A stretch of DNA of 64,000 bases from Rhizobium leguminosarum (lineage in GTDB: Bacteria; Pseudomonadota; Alphaproteobacteria; Rhizobiales; Rhizobiaceae), in NCBI RefSeq assembly GCF_002953715.1, contig NZ_CP025012.1, positions 1,302,001 to 1,366,000 on the forward strand, given 5' to 3'. Below the pieces are notes generated by a model that worked only from the letters and a program-made list of their open reading frames with translations, made no database searches and was not told the DNA's origin. Position 1 is the stretch's first letter. Every line of letters starts with the position of its first letter. A program made the translations under genes and the position numbers. Positions 44,047 through 51,542 of the stretch are shown here, piece after piece.

Positions 44047-44652
44047 TCAGAGCCGCTTCAGGCAATAGGAAAAATGCGCGTGCGATTCGACCGTCAGGAA
44101 CTCGAATTGCCAGCCATAATCCTTGCAGAACTTGGTGACCGCCTCGACGACGCCGTAGACGATCGGCTTGACGGTATTGCCGGTGCAGAAATCATGCCCG
44201 GCAATGCGCCCCGTCCGCTTCACCTTCTTGTCGCAGAGCAGCAGTTCCTGCCAGGTGAGCTCGAAGGAATGATCGGTATCGATATAGGCCCAGTCGAGGA
44301 AATCGTCTTCGAATTCGGCAAGCTTGTCGAGCGATGTGCCTTGCATCAGATGCAGCCGGCCGGCCGCGATCTCGGCCGCGAAATTCGTGTGGATCGCGTC
44401 TAGCCCGGAGCTGTAGCGATCCATCGACCAGGGATCGATGAGGTAGAGCTGCGCCGGGCGATTCTTTTCCAGGATCTCCGCCGTATATTCGCCGAAGGCT
44501 GCCCCGACCTCGACGCCGATGCCGCCGTTCGGGATCCGATAAAGCAATTCGCCGCGATCCGGCAGCAGGCGGGCGTTTTCCATATGATGGGCGCTGAGCG
44601 GAGTGCGCGGCATGCTCGCCCGGAGCGCCTGCCTTTCTTCACGTGTCTTCAT
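44047..44652 (-). CDS. Class I SAM-dependent methyltransferase
   Basis: A protein of 201 residues with a Rossmann fold: motif I GIGVEVGAAFGEYTAEIL, acidic turn LYLIDPWSMD, DWAYIDTDHSFELTWQELLL and GRIAGHDFCTG. This pattern matches the Methyltransf_24 type. The ATG at 44652 is chosen because the family-like sequence begins shortly after it; the frame is open further upstream through non-coding sequence. It converges with the cupin gene, with 5 bp between stop codons. The substrate is unknown. Confidence 0.82.
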   Translation of the reverse strand: MKTREERQALRASMPRTPLSAHHMENARLLPDRGELLYRIPNGGIGVEVGAAFGEYTAEILEKNRPAQLYLIDPWSMDRYSSGLDAIHTNFAAEIAAGRLHLMQGTSLDKLAEFEDDFLDWAYIDTDHSFELTWQELLLCDKKVKRTGRIAGHDFCTGNTVKPIVYGVVEAVTKFCKDYGWQFEFLTVESHAHFSYCLKRL

Positions 44653-44817
44653 CTCTGATCTCGGGATTGCGGGCGACTGACGGCCCTGATGCGGTTTGAC
44701 GGGAAGGTAGGAGCAGCCGGCACCGATGACAACCGCATGACAGGAATTTGCTTCTTTCGAACAAACCGCTAAGTTCCATCTGTGAACTGACGAAAAAGCC
44801 TCGGGAGGAGCGATTTC

Positions 44818-45171
44818 ATGAGACGCATGTGGCCTGAAGAATTCAACGCCATCATCAGCGGAGCTGAGGAGGTGATGTTGGAAACACCAGCCGAGGCCGG
44901 CGAAGCGCCGCTGCAGCGCAAGGCGCTGAAGGCGCGAATCACCATGCAGGATTACGAGCGGATCTGGCCGCTCGCCGAGATGCGCTTCCGGCTTGGCGAA
45001 AGAGATGGCAAGGCCATCACGCTGATCACCACCAATCCCCATTACCACGCCTGGCACCCGAAGGACGGCGGCAGCGTCGATTCCGTGTCGGACAGTGGCC
45101 GCCATTACAAGACGGATTATCTCGTCGTGCACTTCCTGCTCGACGACGTGAAGGAAACGTCTCCCGCCTGA
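44818..45171 (+). CDS. Conserved hypothetical protein
   Basis: I do not recognise a named family. The protein has 117 residues, is predicted cytoplasmic with no signal or membrane segment, and has a central RIWPLAEMRFRLGERDGKAI followed by TTNPHYHAWHPKDGG, whose histidines could bind a metal. A GGGAGGAG ribosome-binding site 7 nt upstream of the ATG and rhizobial codon use support it as real. It is monocistronic by appearance, between the divergent methyltransferase and the peroxidase gene. Confidence 0.7.
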   Translation: MRRMWPEEFNAIISGAEEVMLETPAEAGEAPLQRKALKARITMQDYERIWPLAEMRFRLGERDGKAITLITTNPHYHAWHPKDGGSVDSVSDSGRHYKTDYLVVHFLLDDVKETSPA

Positions 45172-45304
45172 GGTGCTGAGGCCCGGTGCGGCCGGAAGCC
45201 GCACCGGCGTCCTGTGGAAGCCAAGTTGATCCCGACGCTGATGACAACGGCGGCGATATCGTTAAGCTTGGACGAAACATATCCTTACGAAATTGGAGGT
45301 TCCC

Positions 45305-45853
45305 GTGACGGGCAATGTGCTGGATATCCCGGTCAAGACTGTGGATGGTCGCGAGACCACGCTCAACGAATACAAGGGCAGGGTGCTCCTGGTCGTCAAT
45401 GTTGCCTCGAAATGCGGGCTCACGCCGCAATATCAGGGGCTGGAAAGGCTCTATGGCGAAAAGCGCGAGCGCGGCTTCGTCATCGCCGCTTTCCCCGCCA
45501 ACGACTTCAAGGGCCAGGAGCCCGGCACCGACGCCGAGATCCTCGATTTCTGCACCAGCACCTATGACGTCACCTTCCCGATCTTCTCGAAGATCTCGGT
45601 CAAGGGCGAGGCGCAGCATCCGCTTTACCGGCAACTGACCAAGTCGGGTGTCGCGACGACGGGCGACGGCCCGATGCGCGAACGCCTGAAATCCCACGGC
45701 ATGACAGGCGGAGACGAGGACGACATCCTCTGGAACTTCGAAAAATTCCTGATCGGCCGCGACGGCAAAATCGCCGCCCGCTTCGCGCCTGACGTGACGG
45801 CAGATGATTCGCGGCTGGTCTCCGCTGTGGATAAAGAACTGGCGAAGGGATGA
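45305..45853 (+). CDS. Glutathione peroxidase family protein
   Basis: A thioredoxin-fold peroxidase of 182 residues. The peroxidatic cysteine lies in VNVASKCGLTPQYQGLERLY near residue 36, and the Trp-Asn pair in ILWNFEKFLIGRDG. The usual FPCNQFGGQEPG is FPANDFKGQEPG, so the resolving cysteine is absent and the tetrad glutamine is aspartate. It probably reduces lipid or organic hydroperoxides with thioredoxin or glutathione. The GTG at 45305 follows GGAGG at 5 nt spacing and aligns with the family start. Confidence 0.87.
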   Translation: MTGNVLDIPVKTVDGRETTLNEYKGRVLLVVNVASKCGLTPQYQGLERLYGEKRERGFVIAAFPANDFKGQEPGTDAEILDFCTSTYDVTFPIFSKISVKGEAQHPLYRQLTKSGVATTGDGPMRERLKSHGMTGGDEDDILWNFEKFLIGRDGKIAARFAPDVTADDSRLVSAVDKELAKG

Positions 45854-45863
45854 ATGGTGGGGG

Positions 45864-45894
45864 ATGAGCACCCACCGGACAGCGGGATGCTCAT
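45864..45894. other. Stem-loop after the peroxidase gene
   Basis: ATGAGCACCC (45864-45873) pairs with GGG (45884-45886) and TGCTCAT (45888-45894), giving ten pairs with one bulged A and a 10-nt loop. It starts 10 bp after the stop codon. There is no T-run, so it may be a 3' stability hairpin. Confidence 0.55.
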
Positions 45895-45945
45895 TACCCC
45901 GATCACGCTCTCACAGCTCAGTCGGAGAAAATGAGAAAGCGCATC
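45884..45945. repeat. 62-bp direct repeat, copy A
   Basis: This segment aligns without gaps to 46525-46586 at 48 of 62 positions by eye, ending in GAGAAAATGAGAAAGCGCAT. It lies just past the stop codon of the small exported gene at 45965-46177. Confidence 0.65.
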
Positions 45946-45964
45946 CGGCGCGGTTCCAAGATCC

Positions 45965-46177
45965 TCAGATCCCAAGCACGGTCACAAGCGGGGGCGTAAA
46001 GTCCTTGAAGCCCACTCTCGGCCAGTCGCACCTCTTGTCGAATTTCGTCTTTGGTTCGTGGCGCTGGCATTGCGGATTCGTCTTGAATGCATATCCGGGC
46101 AGGGCGACGTATGTGGCACTTGGCGTGCCAAGGGCAATCGCGATGCACAGCGTCAATGTGGAGCGCAGGGTCCTCAT
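45965..46177 (-). CDS. Small exported peptide of unknown function
   Basis: A frame of 70 codons starting MRTLRSTLTLCIAIALGTPS, a plausible signal peptide, then a short mature part with two cysteines (NPQCQRHEP and DKRCDWPRVG). TGGAGGTG lies 8 nt before the ATG, the strongest evidence that it is translated. A longer frame upstream is not supported. No family is recognised. It is followed by copy A of a 62-bp repeat and lies near another small exported gene on the same strand. Confidence 0.55.
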   Translation of the reverse strand: MRTLRSTLTLCIAIALGTPSATYVALPGYAFKTNPQCQRHEPKTKFDKRCDWPRVGFKDFTPPLVTVLGI

Positions 46178-46551
46178 GGCACACCTCCAGGCGTGATGAA
46201 CCTTCAAGCGCGGAGACTTTCCGGGCGGCGAATTCTCCCACTTTTGCCGGCCGCTATCCATTCGCCCAATAGGAGGTGGCGCGGCGGCTGGGAGTAGTCC
46301 GTTTTACGGAGTGCTGGCGGGCATCTGAAGCTGCAGGAATGTAACGCCTTGCTGCGCCGGAATGTCTTGCCGCATGCTGCCTCGAGAACGCAGTCCTGCC
46401 CACAACTCGGACCGTGGCGTGCCGCCGCACGGGGCATCGGCCAGCCGGTTCACCCGATACGGAGAGTCGTGACGAACTGTAATCGCCATGAAATGGCAGA
46501 CGATGGGCGTCCTCCAAACGGCGAGGGATGCCCACCGCCCCAATCACCCAG
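46178..46551. other. Gene-poor stretch with a possible decayed exported gene
   Basis: No intact gene is supported. On the minus strand the frame ending in DIPAQQGVTFLQLQMPAST (near 46310-46370) resembles ETPAREGRTYLLRMQSDLP of the adjacent exported protein at 46552-46950, then stops. Copy B of the 62-bp repeat begins at 46525. The stretch may be the remains of a tandem duplicate. Confidence 0.4.
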
Positions 46552-46586
46552 TCACATCTGCGTGAGAGAAAATGAGAAGGCGCATC
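46525..46586. repeat. 62-bp direct repeat, copy B
   Basis: The partner of 45884-45945, about 77% identical and ungapped by eye. Its right half overlaps the last codons of the exported protein gene at 46552-46950, so part of the repeat is coding here and non-coding in copy A. Confidence 0.65.
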
Positions 46587-46950
46587 GCGCGCCGCTCATA
46601 AATGAAACGCGGTTTTGGAAAAACGAAAACGTATATTTATCGCCACTTTGACCGCTGTCTCTGAAAGATGCGGGGAATCGGCTGATTGTGCTTAGGACGC
46701 CGCGCTGGCTGGCTTTGCTGATTTCCAAGCTGCAGGCTGAATTGTCGGCATCGACCGAAAAATTAATCGGCAGATCTGACTGCATTCGGAGGAGATATGT
46801 TCTGCCTTCACGCGCCGGGGTTTCTCCCGAGGTTGTAATCGCCTGATCCCCGGCAGACAGGAACACCTCTTGCGCCGGCTCTCTGGCAATGCACGGCGGC
46901 GCAGCCACGCTGACGAGAAGCAGCGCAGAGATGATCGCAACGGTTTTCAT
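46552..46950 (-). CDS. Exported protein of unknown function
   Basis: A protein of 132 residues with a signal peptide (MKTVAIISALLLVSVAAPPC, cleavage near IAREP). The mature part is rich in beta-type sequence (GRTYLLRMQSDLPINFSVDA, KYTFSFFQNRVSFMSGARCA) and has two cysteines that could pair. AGGAG lies 7 nt before the ATG. No family is recognised. It is probably periplasmic. A possible degenerate relative lies immediately downstream at about 46310-46370. Confidence 0.7.
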   Translation of the reverse strand: MKTVAIISALLLVSVAAPPCIAREPAQEVFLSAGDQAITTSGETPAREGRTYLLRMQSDLPINFSVDADNSACSLEISKASQRGVLSTISRFPASFRDSGQSGDKYTFSFFQNRVSFMSGARCAFSFSLTQM

Positions 46951-47051
46951 GAGGTGTCTCCTGACAAAACACCTTGCGCAGATCGTGACCGGATTAGCGA
47001 GCTAATTCGGGAGCCTAAGTCTGATGAACAAGCAGCAGGAAAGTTTGGAAG

Positions 47052-47127
47052 TGGTGGGCGATGACGGACTCGAACCGCCGACATCCTCGGTGTAAACGAG
47101 GCGCTCTACCAACTGAGCTAATCGCCC
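47052..47127 (-). tRNA. tRNA-Val (anticodon TAC)
   Basis: Reading the minus strand, the acceptor GGGCGAT pairs with ATCGCCC, the D-arm has TAGCTCAGTTGGTAGAGC, the anticodon stem CCTCG/CGAGG encloses loop TTTACAC, and the T-loop is GGTTCGAGTCC. CCA is encoded at 47054-47052. Confidence 0.97.
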
Positions 47128-47531
47128 ATCGCAAACGAAGCCGGATCGGCCTGCCGCGTTGGTGGCCGTGATCTATGCGGATCGCGGCAAAACCGCAAGA
47201 GTGTTTGTGAAGATTTTTTGATTTTTTTGGTGATGGTCCCGTGTCCTGCAATGCCGCGTAGGATCGGCTCGGCTGTGGAAAAGTGAGGGGAGGGCGGCGA
47301 GCATCCCCGTTTCGAAGGCACTGCGTCTGCGCCTGAGCATCGCTGCGGAAGACGGAAGTGCCAGCTTTTGTTCGTCTGACACCCAACCCGCCGAAACAAT
47401 TCACGGACTGTCATTGTTTTGTCTCCAAACCTGCTTGACACTAAAAGGCGAACCCCGTAGTTAGCCGCTCATCGAAACGGGCAGCCGTTTTGGAGAGGGT
47501 GCGAAGGCATCCGGACTGCTTGAAATGAATT
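47128..47531 (+). other. Intergenic region between tRNA-Val and tRNA-Asp
   Basis: About 400 bp without a supported protein gene; frames across it have no family resemblance. Its notable content is a consensus promoter at 47436-47464 for the tRNA-Asp genes. Confidence 0.6.
47436..47464 (+). promoter_or_regulatory. Consensus sigma-70 promoter for the tRNA-Asp pair
   Basis: TTGACA (47436-47441), a 17-bp spacer and TAGTTA (47459-47464). Transcription would start about 60 bp before the first tRNA-Asp gene. Confidence 0.75.
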
Positions 47532-47608
47532 GCGGGTGTAGCTCAGTTGGTTAGAGTGCCGGCCTGTCACGCCGGAGGTCGCGGGTTCGAGCCCCGTCAC
47601 TCGCGCCA
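47532..47608 (+). tRNA. tRNA-Asp (anticodon GTC), copy 1
   Basis: The acceptor GCGGGTG pairs with CACTCGC, the anticodon stem CCGGC/GCCGG encloses CTGTCAC, and the T-loop is GGTTCGAGCCC. CCA is encoded. It is 77 nt long. Confidence 0.97.
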
Positions 47609-47692
47609 TTTCAAGTCTTGTAGAACGCAAATACGATTTGTCGTTTGTCCGGTTCACTTCATCCTCGCGGCCGCAAAATGGCCGGTCAATGC

Positions 47693-47769
47693 GCGGGTGT
47701 AGCTCAGTCGGTTAGAGTGCCGGCCTGTCACGCCGGAGGTCGCGGGTTCGAGCCCCGTCACTCGCGCCA
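47693..47769 (+). tRNA. tRNA-Asp (anticodon GTC), copy 2
   Basis: Identical to copy 1 except for one base in the D-loop (CAGTCGG instead of CAGTTGG). It lies 84 bp downstream and is probably processed from the same transcript. CCA is encoded. Confidence 0.97.
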
Positions 47770-48015
47770 TTTCTATTGAAAGCCATGCAGTTTTCAGTGG
47801 TCAGGCATGCGCGCTGAGGCGGCTTGCGCGGATTTGTCGCGACATCGTTGCACGTGCTTGGTAGTGTCCCTCGGATACTCGTCGAATTGCTTCTGTAAAA
47901 GTCTTGCGCCGGGGCTTCGGCTGCGCTAACCACGGCTTGTTGCAACGCACGTTCGCTTGCCGGGCATTTGCCCAAATGCGCCGCCTGGCGTCTCCGGCAA
48001 GCAGGGATGAACATG

Positions 48016-48381
48016 ATGACTGAACTACTCAGTTCTTATATTCCAATCGCTATCTTCATTGCTATTGCGCTCGTCATCGGCCTGGCGCTGCTCATCGCGC
48101 CGTTCGCCGTGGCTTTCAAAGCGCCCGATTCGGAAAAGCTCTCGGCTTACGAATGCGGCTTCAACGCTTTCGACGACGCCCGCATGAAGTTCGACATCCG
48201 CTTCTACCTCGTGTCGATCCTCTTCATCATCTTCGACCTCGAAGTCGCCTTCCTCTTCCCCTGGGCCGTCTCCTTCGGTGCCATCGGCTGGTTCGGCTTC
48301 TGGTCCATGATGGTCTTCCTTCTCGTGCTGACCATCGGCTTTATCTATGAATGGAAGAAGGGAGCCCTGGAATGGGAGTAG
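48016..48381 (+). CDS. nuoA: NADH-quinone oxidoreductase subunit A
   Basis: A membrane subunit of 121 residues with three helices and the conserved loop [20 protein letters not shown] between helices 1 and 2, followed by [20 protein letters not shown]. It belongs to the proton-pumping arm of complex I at the quinone-site interface. The ATG at 48016 gives the family start [12 protein letters not shown]; in-frame ATG codons just upstream (48007, 48013) are possible. It is the first gene of the nuo operon, and its last codons overlap the start of nuoB. Confidence 0.97.
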   Translation: MTELLSSYIPIAIFIAIALVIGLALLIAPFAVAFKAPDSEKLSAYECGFNAFDDARMKFDIRFYLVSILFIIFDLEVAFLFPWAVSFGAIGWFGFWSMMVFLLVLTIGFIYEWKKGALEWE

Positions 48382-48956
48382 CCCCTGTGAGCAATCAGCC
48401 GCTCGTCGCAGAGCAGCCAAAGGGGATCATCGATCCCTCGACCGGCAAGCCGATCGGCAGCAACGACCCATTTTTCGGTGAGATCAACAACGAGCTCGCC
48501 GACAAGGGTTTTCTCGTCACCTCGACCGACGAACTGATCAATTGGGCCCGTACCGGCTCGTTGATGTGGATGACCTTCGGTCTTGCCTGCTGCGCCGTCG
48601 AAATGATGCAGCTGTCGATGCCGCGTTACGACGTCGAGCGCTTCGGTTTTGCGCCGCGCGCTTCGCCGCGCCAGTCCGACGTGATGATCGTCGCCGGCAC
48701 GCTGACCAACAAGATGGCGCCGGCGCTGCGCAAGGTCTACGACCAGATGCCCGAGCCGCGTTATGTCATCTCGATGGGCTCCTGCGCCAATGGCGGCGGC
48801 TATTATCACTATTCCTATTCGGTGGTGCGCGGTTGCGACCGCATCGTGCCGATCGACATCTACGTGCCGGGCTGTCCCCCCACGGCAGAGGCGCTGCTTT
48901 ACGGCGTGCTTCTGCTGCAGAAGAAGATCCGGCGTACCGGCACGATCGAACGCTAA
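48372..48956 (+). CDS. nuoB: NADH-quinone oxidoreductase subunit B
   Basis: A subunit of 194 residues carrying iron-sulfur cluster N2, the electron donor to quinone. The ligands are in [12 protein letters not shown] (adjacent cysteines), [15 protein letters not shown] and [14 protein letters not shown]. The first 30 residues are a variable extension. The ATG at 48372 lies inside the end of nuoA (10-bp overlap) with GGGAG upstream, showing translational coupling. Confidence 0.98.
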   Translation: MGVAPVSNQPLVAEQPKGIIDPSTGKPIGSNDPFFGEINNELADKGFLVTSTDELINWARTGSLMWMTFGLACCAVEMMQLSMPRYDVERFGFAPRASPRQSDVMIVAGTLTNKMAPALRKVYDQMPEPRYVISMGSCANGGGYYHYSYSVVRGCDRIVPIDIYVPGCPPTAEALLYGVLLLQKKIRRTGTIER

Positions 48957-48974
48957 GGGTTAAGGACAAGGCAT

Positions 48975-49577
48975 ATGAGTGAAGCCCTGACTGAGCTTGC
49001 GTCCTACCTTGGCGAAGCGCGCGGCAATCTGATCGCCGCATCGCAGATGAAGTATGGCGAGCTGACGCTGACGACGACGGGTGAAAACCTGGTCGCGCTT
49101 CTGACCTTCCTGCGCGATGACGCCAAATGCGGTTTCGTCAACCTGATCGATATTTGCGGCGTCGACTGGCCGCAGCGCGAGCTGCGTTTCGACGTCGTCT
49201 ACCACCTGCTGTCGCCGAAGAAGAACCTGCGCATCCGCATCAAGGTCGCTACCGACGAGGATACGCCGGTTCCGTCGGCCTGCCCTGTCTATCCGGGTGC
49301 CGACTGGTTCGAGCGCGAGACCTGGGACATGTATGGCGTGCTCTTCACCGGCCATCCGGACCTGCGCCGCATCCTGACCGACTACGGCTTCGAAGGCCAT
49401 CCGCTGCGCAAGGACTTCCCGACCACCGGTTTCGTCGAGGTCCGCTACGACGATGCGGCAAAGCGCGTCGTCTACGAGCCGGTCGAGCTGAAGCAGGAAT
49501 TCCGCAACTTCGATTTCATGTCACCCTGGGAAGGCACGGATTATGTGCTGCCGGGGGATGAGAAGGCGAAGCAGTGA
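48975..49577 (+). CDS. nuoC: NADH-quinone oxidoreductase subunit C
   Basis: A peripheral-arm subunit of 200 residues, separate from NuoD as in most alphaproteobacteria. The 30-kDa-subunit signature is [20 protein letters not shown] followed by [17 protein letters not shown]. It has no cofactor and helps hold the quinone-site module. Its stop codon TGA lies inside the left 17-bp inverted repeat of an inserted unit, so the last residues may differ from those of relatives without the insertion. Confidence 0.97.
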   Translation: MSEALTELASYLGEARGNLIAASQMKYGELTLTTTGENLVALLTFLRDDAKCGFVNLIDICGVDWPQRELRFDVVYHLLSPKKNLRIRIKVATDEDTPVPSACPVYPGADWFERETWDMYGVLFTGHPDLRRILTDYGFEGHPLRKDFPTTGFVEVRYDDAAKRVVYEPVELKQEFRNFDFMSPWEGTDYVLPGDEKAKQ

Positions 49578-50031
49578 GTAGTGATTAGTCGGTAGTAAGT
49601 AGTGGGCAGATATTTGGGTGGCGAACGGGAAAATCAGTTCCTATCGTGATTTGAAAGTCTGGCAATTTGCTATCGAGCTATCGGTAGTTTGTTATGAGGT
49701 GACGAGAACCTTCCCGCGGGAAGAGATTTATGGGTTGACCAGCCAGATTAGACGGTCTTCTGCTTCCGTGGCCGCGAATATCGCGGAGGGATACGGAAGA
49801 GAAAATCGAGGTTCGTTCGCTCAATTTCTCAAGATCGCTCAGGGCTCGTTGAAAGAGTTGGAGACGCATTTGATCATCGCCGGACGAATTGGCTTTCTTC
49901 AAGCCGCGGCTTTGGACGAATTGCTCGACCGATGCGACGAAATTGGAAAGATGCTGGGATCGCTTATTCGAAGCGTTCAGCACCGGAAAGCTGATGAATA
50001 GTGAACGGTTGAAAACTAATCACTACTCACT
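49573..50031. mobile_element. Inverted-repeat-bounded insert carrying a four-helix-bundle gene
   Basis: A perfect 17-bp inverted repeat, AGTGAGTAGTGATTAGT at 49573-49589 and its complement at 50015-50031, bounds the unit. An 11-bp direct repeat CACTACTCACT occurs at the right end (50021-50031 and 50035-50045), and a related AGTAGTG lies inside the left end. The unit separates nuoC from nuoD and holds one S23/IVP-like gene. The same protein family is encoded by intervening sequences in 23S rRNA genes of other bacteria, also bounded by inverted repeats. No transposase is present, so calling it mobile is inference. Confidence 0.6.
49618..50001 (+). CDS. Four-helix-bundle protein (S23/23S rRNA IVP-like)
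   Basis: A protein of 127 residues with the family pattern SYRDLKVWQFAIELSVVCYE, EIYGLTSQIRRSSASVAANI and AEGYGRENRGSFAQFLKIAQ, then ELETHLIIAGRIGFL. The fold is a four-helix bundle that forms pentamers in known structures; its function is unknown. The start is GTG at 49618 without a good ribosome-binding site. It sits between nuoC and nuoD, which are normally adjacent, and its AT-richer codons differ from those of the nuo genes, which suggests transfer. The flanking inverted repeats are described separately. Confidence 0.9.
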   Translation: MANGKISSYRDLKVWQFAIELSVVCYEVTRTFPREEIYGLTSQIRRSSASVAANIAEGYGRENRGSFAQFLKIAQGSLKELETHLIIAGRIGFLQAAALDELLDRCDEIGKMLGSLIRSVQHRKADE

Positions 50032-50063
50032 AGCCACTACTCACTCTAAGCGAGTTGATCGCC

Positions 50064-51254
50064 ATGACAGAACATAACGTCCGCAACTTCAACATCAACT
50101 TCGGACCGCAGCATCCGGCGGCGCACGGCGTTCTTCGTCTTGTCCTGGAGCTTGACGGCGAAATTGTGGAGCGTGTCGATCCGCATATCGGCCTTTTGCA
50201 TCGCGGCACCGAGAAGCTGATCGAGACCAAGACCTATCTTCAGGCCGTGCCCTATTTCGATCGTCTCGACTACGTCGCGCCGATGAACCAGGAACATGCT
50301 TTTGCGATGGCCGTCGAAAAGCTGCTGGGCATCGAGATCCCGATTCGCGGCCAGCTGATCCGCGTTCTCTATTCGGAAATCGGCCGCATCCTCTCGCACC
50401 TCCTGAATGTCACGACGCAGGCCATGGACGTCGGCGCGCTGACGCCGCCGCTCTGGGGCTTCGAAGAGCGTGAAAAGCTGATGGTGTTCTACGAGCGCGC
50501 CAGCGGCTCACGCATGCACGCCGCCTATATCCGTCCGGGTGGCGTCCACCAGGACCTGCCGGAACAACTCGTGCAGGATATCGGCGACTGGTGCGACCCG
50601 TTCCTGAAGGCGCTCGACGACATCGACAACCTGTTGACCGGCAACCGTATCTTCAAGCAGCGCAACGTCGACATCGGCGTCGTCTCGCTGGAGGAATGCT
50701 GGGCTTGGGGCTTCTCCGGCGTCATGGTGCGCGGTTCGGGTGCGGCCTGGGATCTGCGTCGCGCCCAGCCCTATGAATGTTATTCCGATCTCGAATTCGA
50801 CATCCCGATCGGCAAGAATGGCGACAACTACGACCGCTATCTGATCCGCATGATCGAGATGCGCGAATCGGTCCGCATCATGAAGCAATGCGTCAACCGC
50901 CTGCTCTCGGATGCCAAGACCGGTCCCTTCTCGTCGATCGACGGCAAGGTCGTGCCGCCGAAGCGCGGCGAGATGAAGCGCTCCATGGAAGCGCTGATCC
51001 ACCACTTCAAACTCTATACCGAAGGCTACCACGTGCCGGCCGGCGAAGTTTATACCGCCGTCGAGGCGCCGAAGGGCGAGTTCGGCGTCTATCTGGTCTC
51101 CGACGGCACCAACAAGCCCTATCGCTGCAAGATCCGCGCCCCGGGCTATGCCCATCTGCAGGCGATGGACTTCATGTGCCGCGGCCACCAGCTTGCCGAC
51201 GTCGCGGCCGTTCTCGGCTCGCTCGACATCGTCTTCGGCGAGGTGGATCGCTGA
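50064..51254 (+). CDS. nuoD: NADH-quinone oxidoreductase subunit D
   Basis: A 49-kDa subunit of 396 residues that forms the quinone-binding cavity with NuoB. Signatures include [54 protein letters not shown] and the C-terminal DIVFGEVDR. The ATG at 50064 gives the family start [20 protein letters not shown]. The sequence just upstream is the right end of the inserted unit, so the native ribosome-binding site may have been altered. It overlaps the next gene by one base. Confidence 0.98.
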   Translation: MTEHNVRNFNINFGPQHPAAHGVLRLVLELDGEIVERVDPHIGLLHRGTEKLIETKTYLQAVPYFDRLDYVAPMNQEHAFAMAVEKLLGIEIPIRGQLIRVLYSEIGRILSHLLNVTTQAMDVGALTPPLWGFEEREKLMVFYERASGSRMHAAYIRPGGVHQDLPEQLVQDIGDWCDPFLKALDDIDNLLTGNRIFKQRNVDIGVVSLEECWAWGFSGVMVRGSGAAWDLRRAQPYECYSDLEFDIPIGKNGDNYDRYLIRMIEMRESVRIMKQCVNRLLSDAKTGPFSSIDGKVVPPKRGEMKRSMEALIHHFKLYTEGYHVPAGEVYTAVEAPKGEFGVYLVSDGTNKPYRCKIRAPGYAHLQAMDFMCRGHQLADVAAVLGSLDIVFGEVDR

Positions 51255-51526
51255 TGCAGCTTCTGCCGCTGGCCGTCGCAATCCTTCTTTCGGCATCCGG
51301 GGTTTCGGCTCAAGAGTCCGATAGCCTCGGCACGCCGCTCGGCCATAAGGAAGAGACGCCGCCGGCGCAGCAATCGTCCATGGGCGAGCTTTTGTCCAAG
51401 GGCTATCAGATCAAGGCTGCCATTCCGAACGGCAGCAAATTCGTAGTGTTTATGCAAAAAGACCAGTCGGCCTATGCCTGCGAAATGCAGTCTTTGACCG
51501 CTTCGCGGTGTGGAACCCTAAACTGA
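51254..51526 (+). CDS. Small exported protein inside the nuo operon
   Basis: A protein of 90 residues starting [20 protein letters not shown], a clear signal peptide, then a hydrophilic mature part (SKGYQIKAAIPNGSKFVVFM, YACEMQSLTASRCGTLN) with two cysteines close to the end. Its ATG overlaps the nuoD stop (TGATG) and nuoE starts 16 bp after its stop, so it is co-translated with complex I genes. No named family is recognised; similar small genes occur at this site in rhizobia as far as I recall. A periplasmic role in complex I assembly is conceivable but unsupported. Confidence 0.82.
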   Translation: MQLLPLAVAILLSASGVSAQESDSLGTPLGHKEETPPAQQSSMGELLSKGYQIKAAIPNGSKFVVFMQKDQSAYACEMQSLTASRCGTLN

Positions 51527-51542
51527 CAAGGCGTGAGGAAGA

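Noticed and set aside
46254..46547. A 97-codon minus-strand frame between the small exported genes
   Set aside because: Arginine/alanine-rich translation without signal peptide or ribosome-binding site; only a short segment in another frame resembles the neighbouring gene.
47469..47657. A minus-strand frame containing VTGLEPATSGVTGRHSNQLS
   Set aside because: This is the well-known false protein produced by reading antisense through tRNA-Asp; the frame at 47712-48014 is the same kind of artefact.
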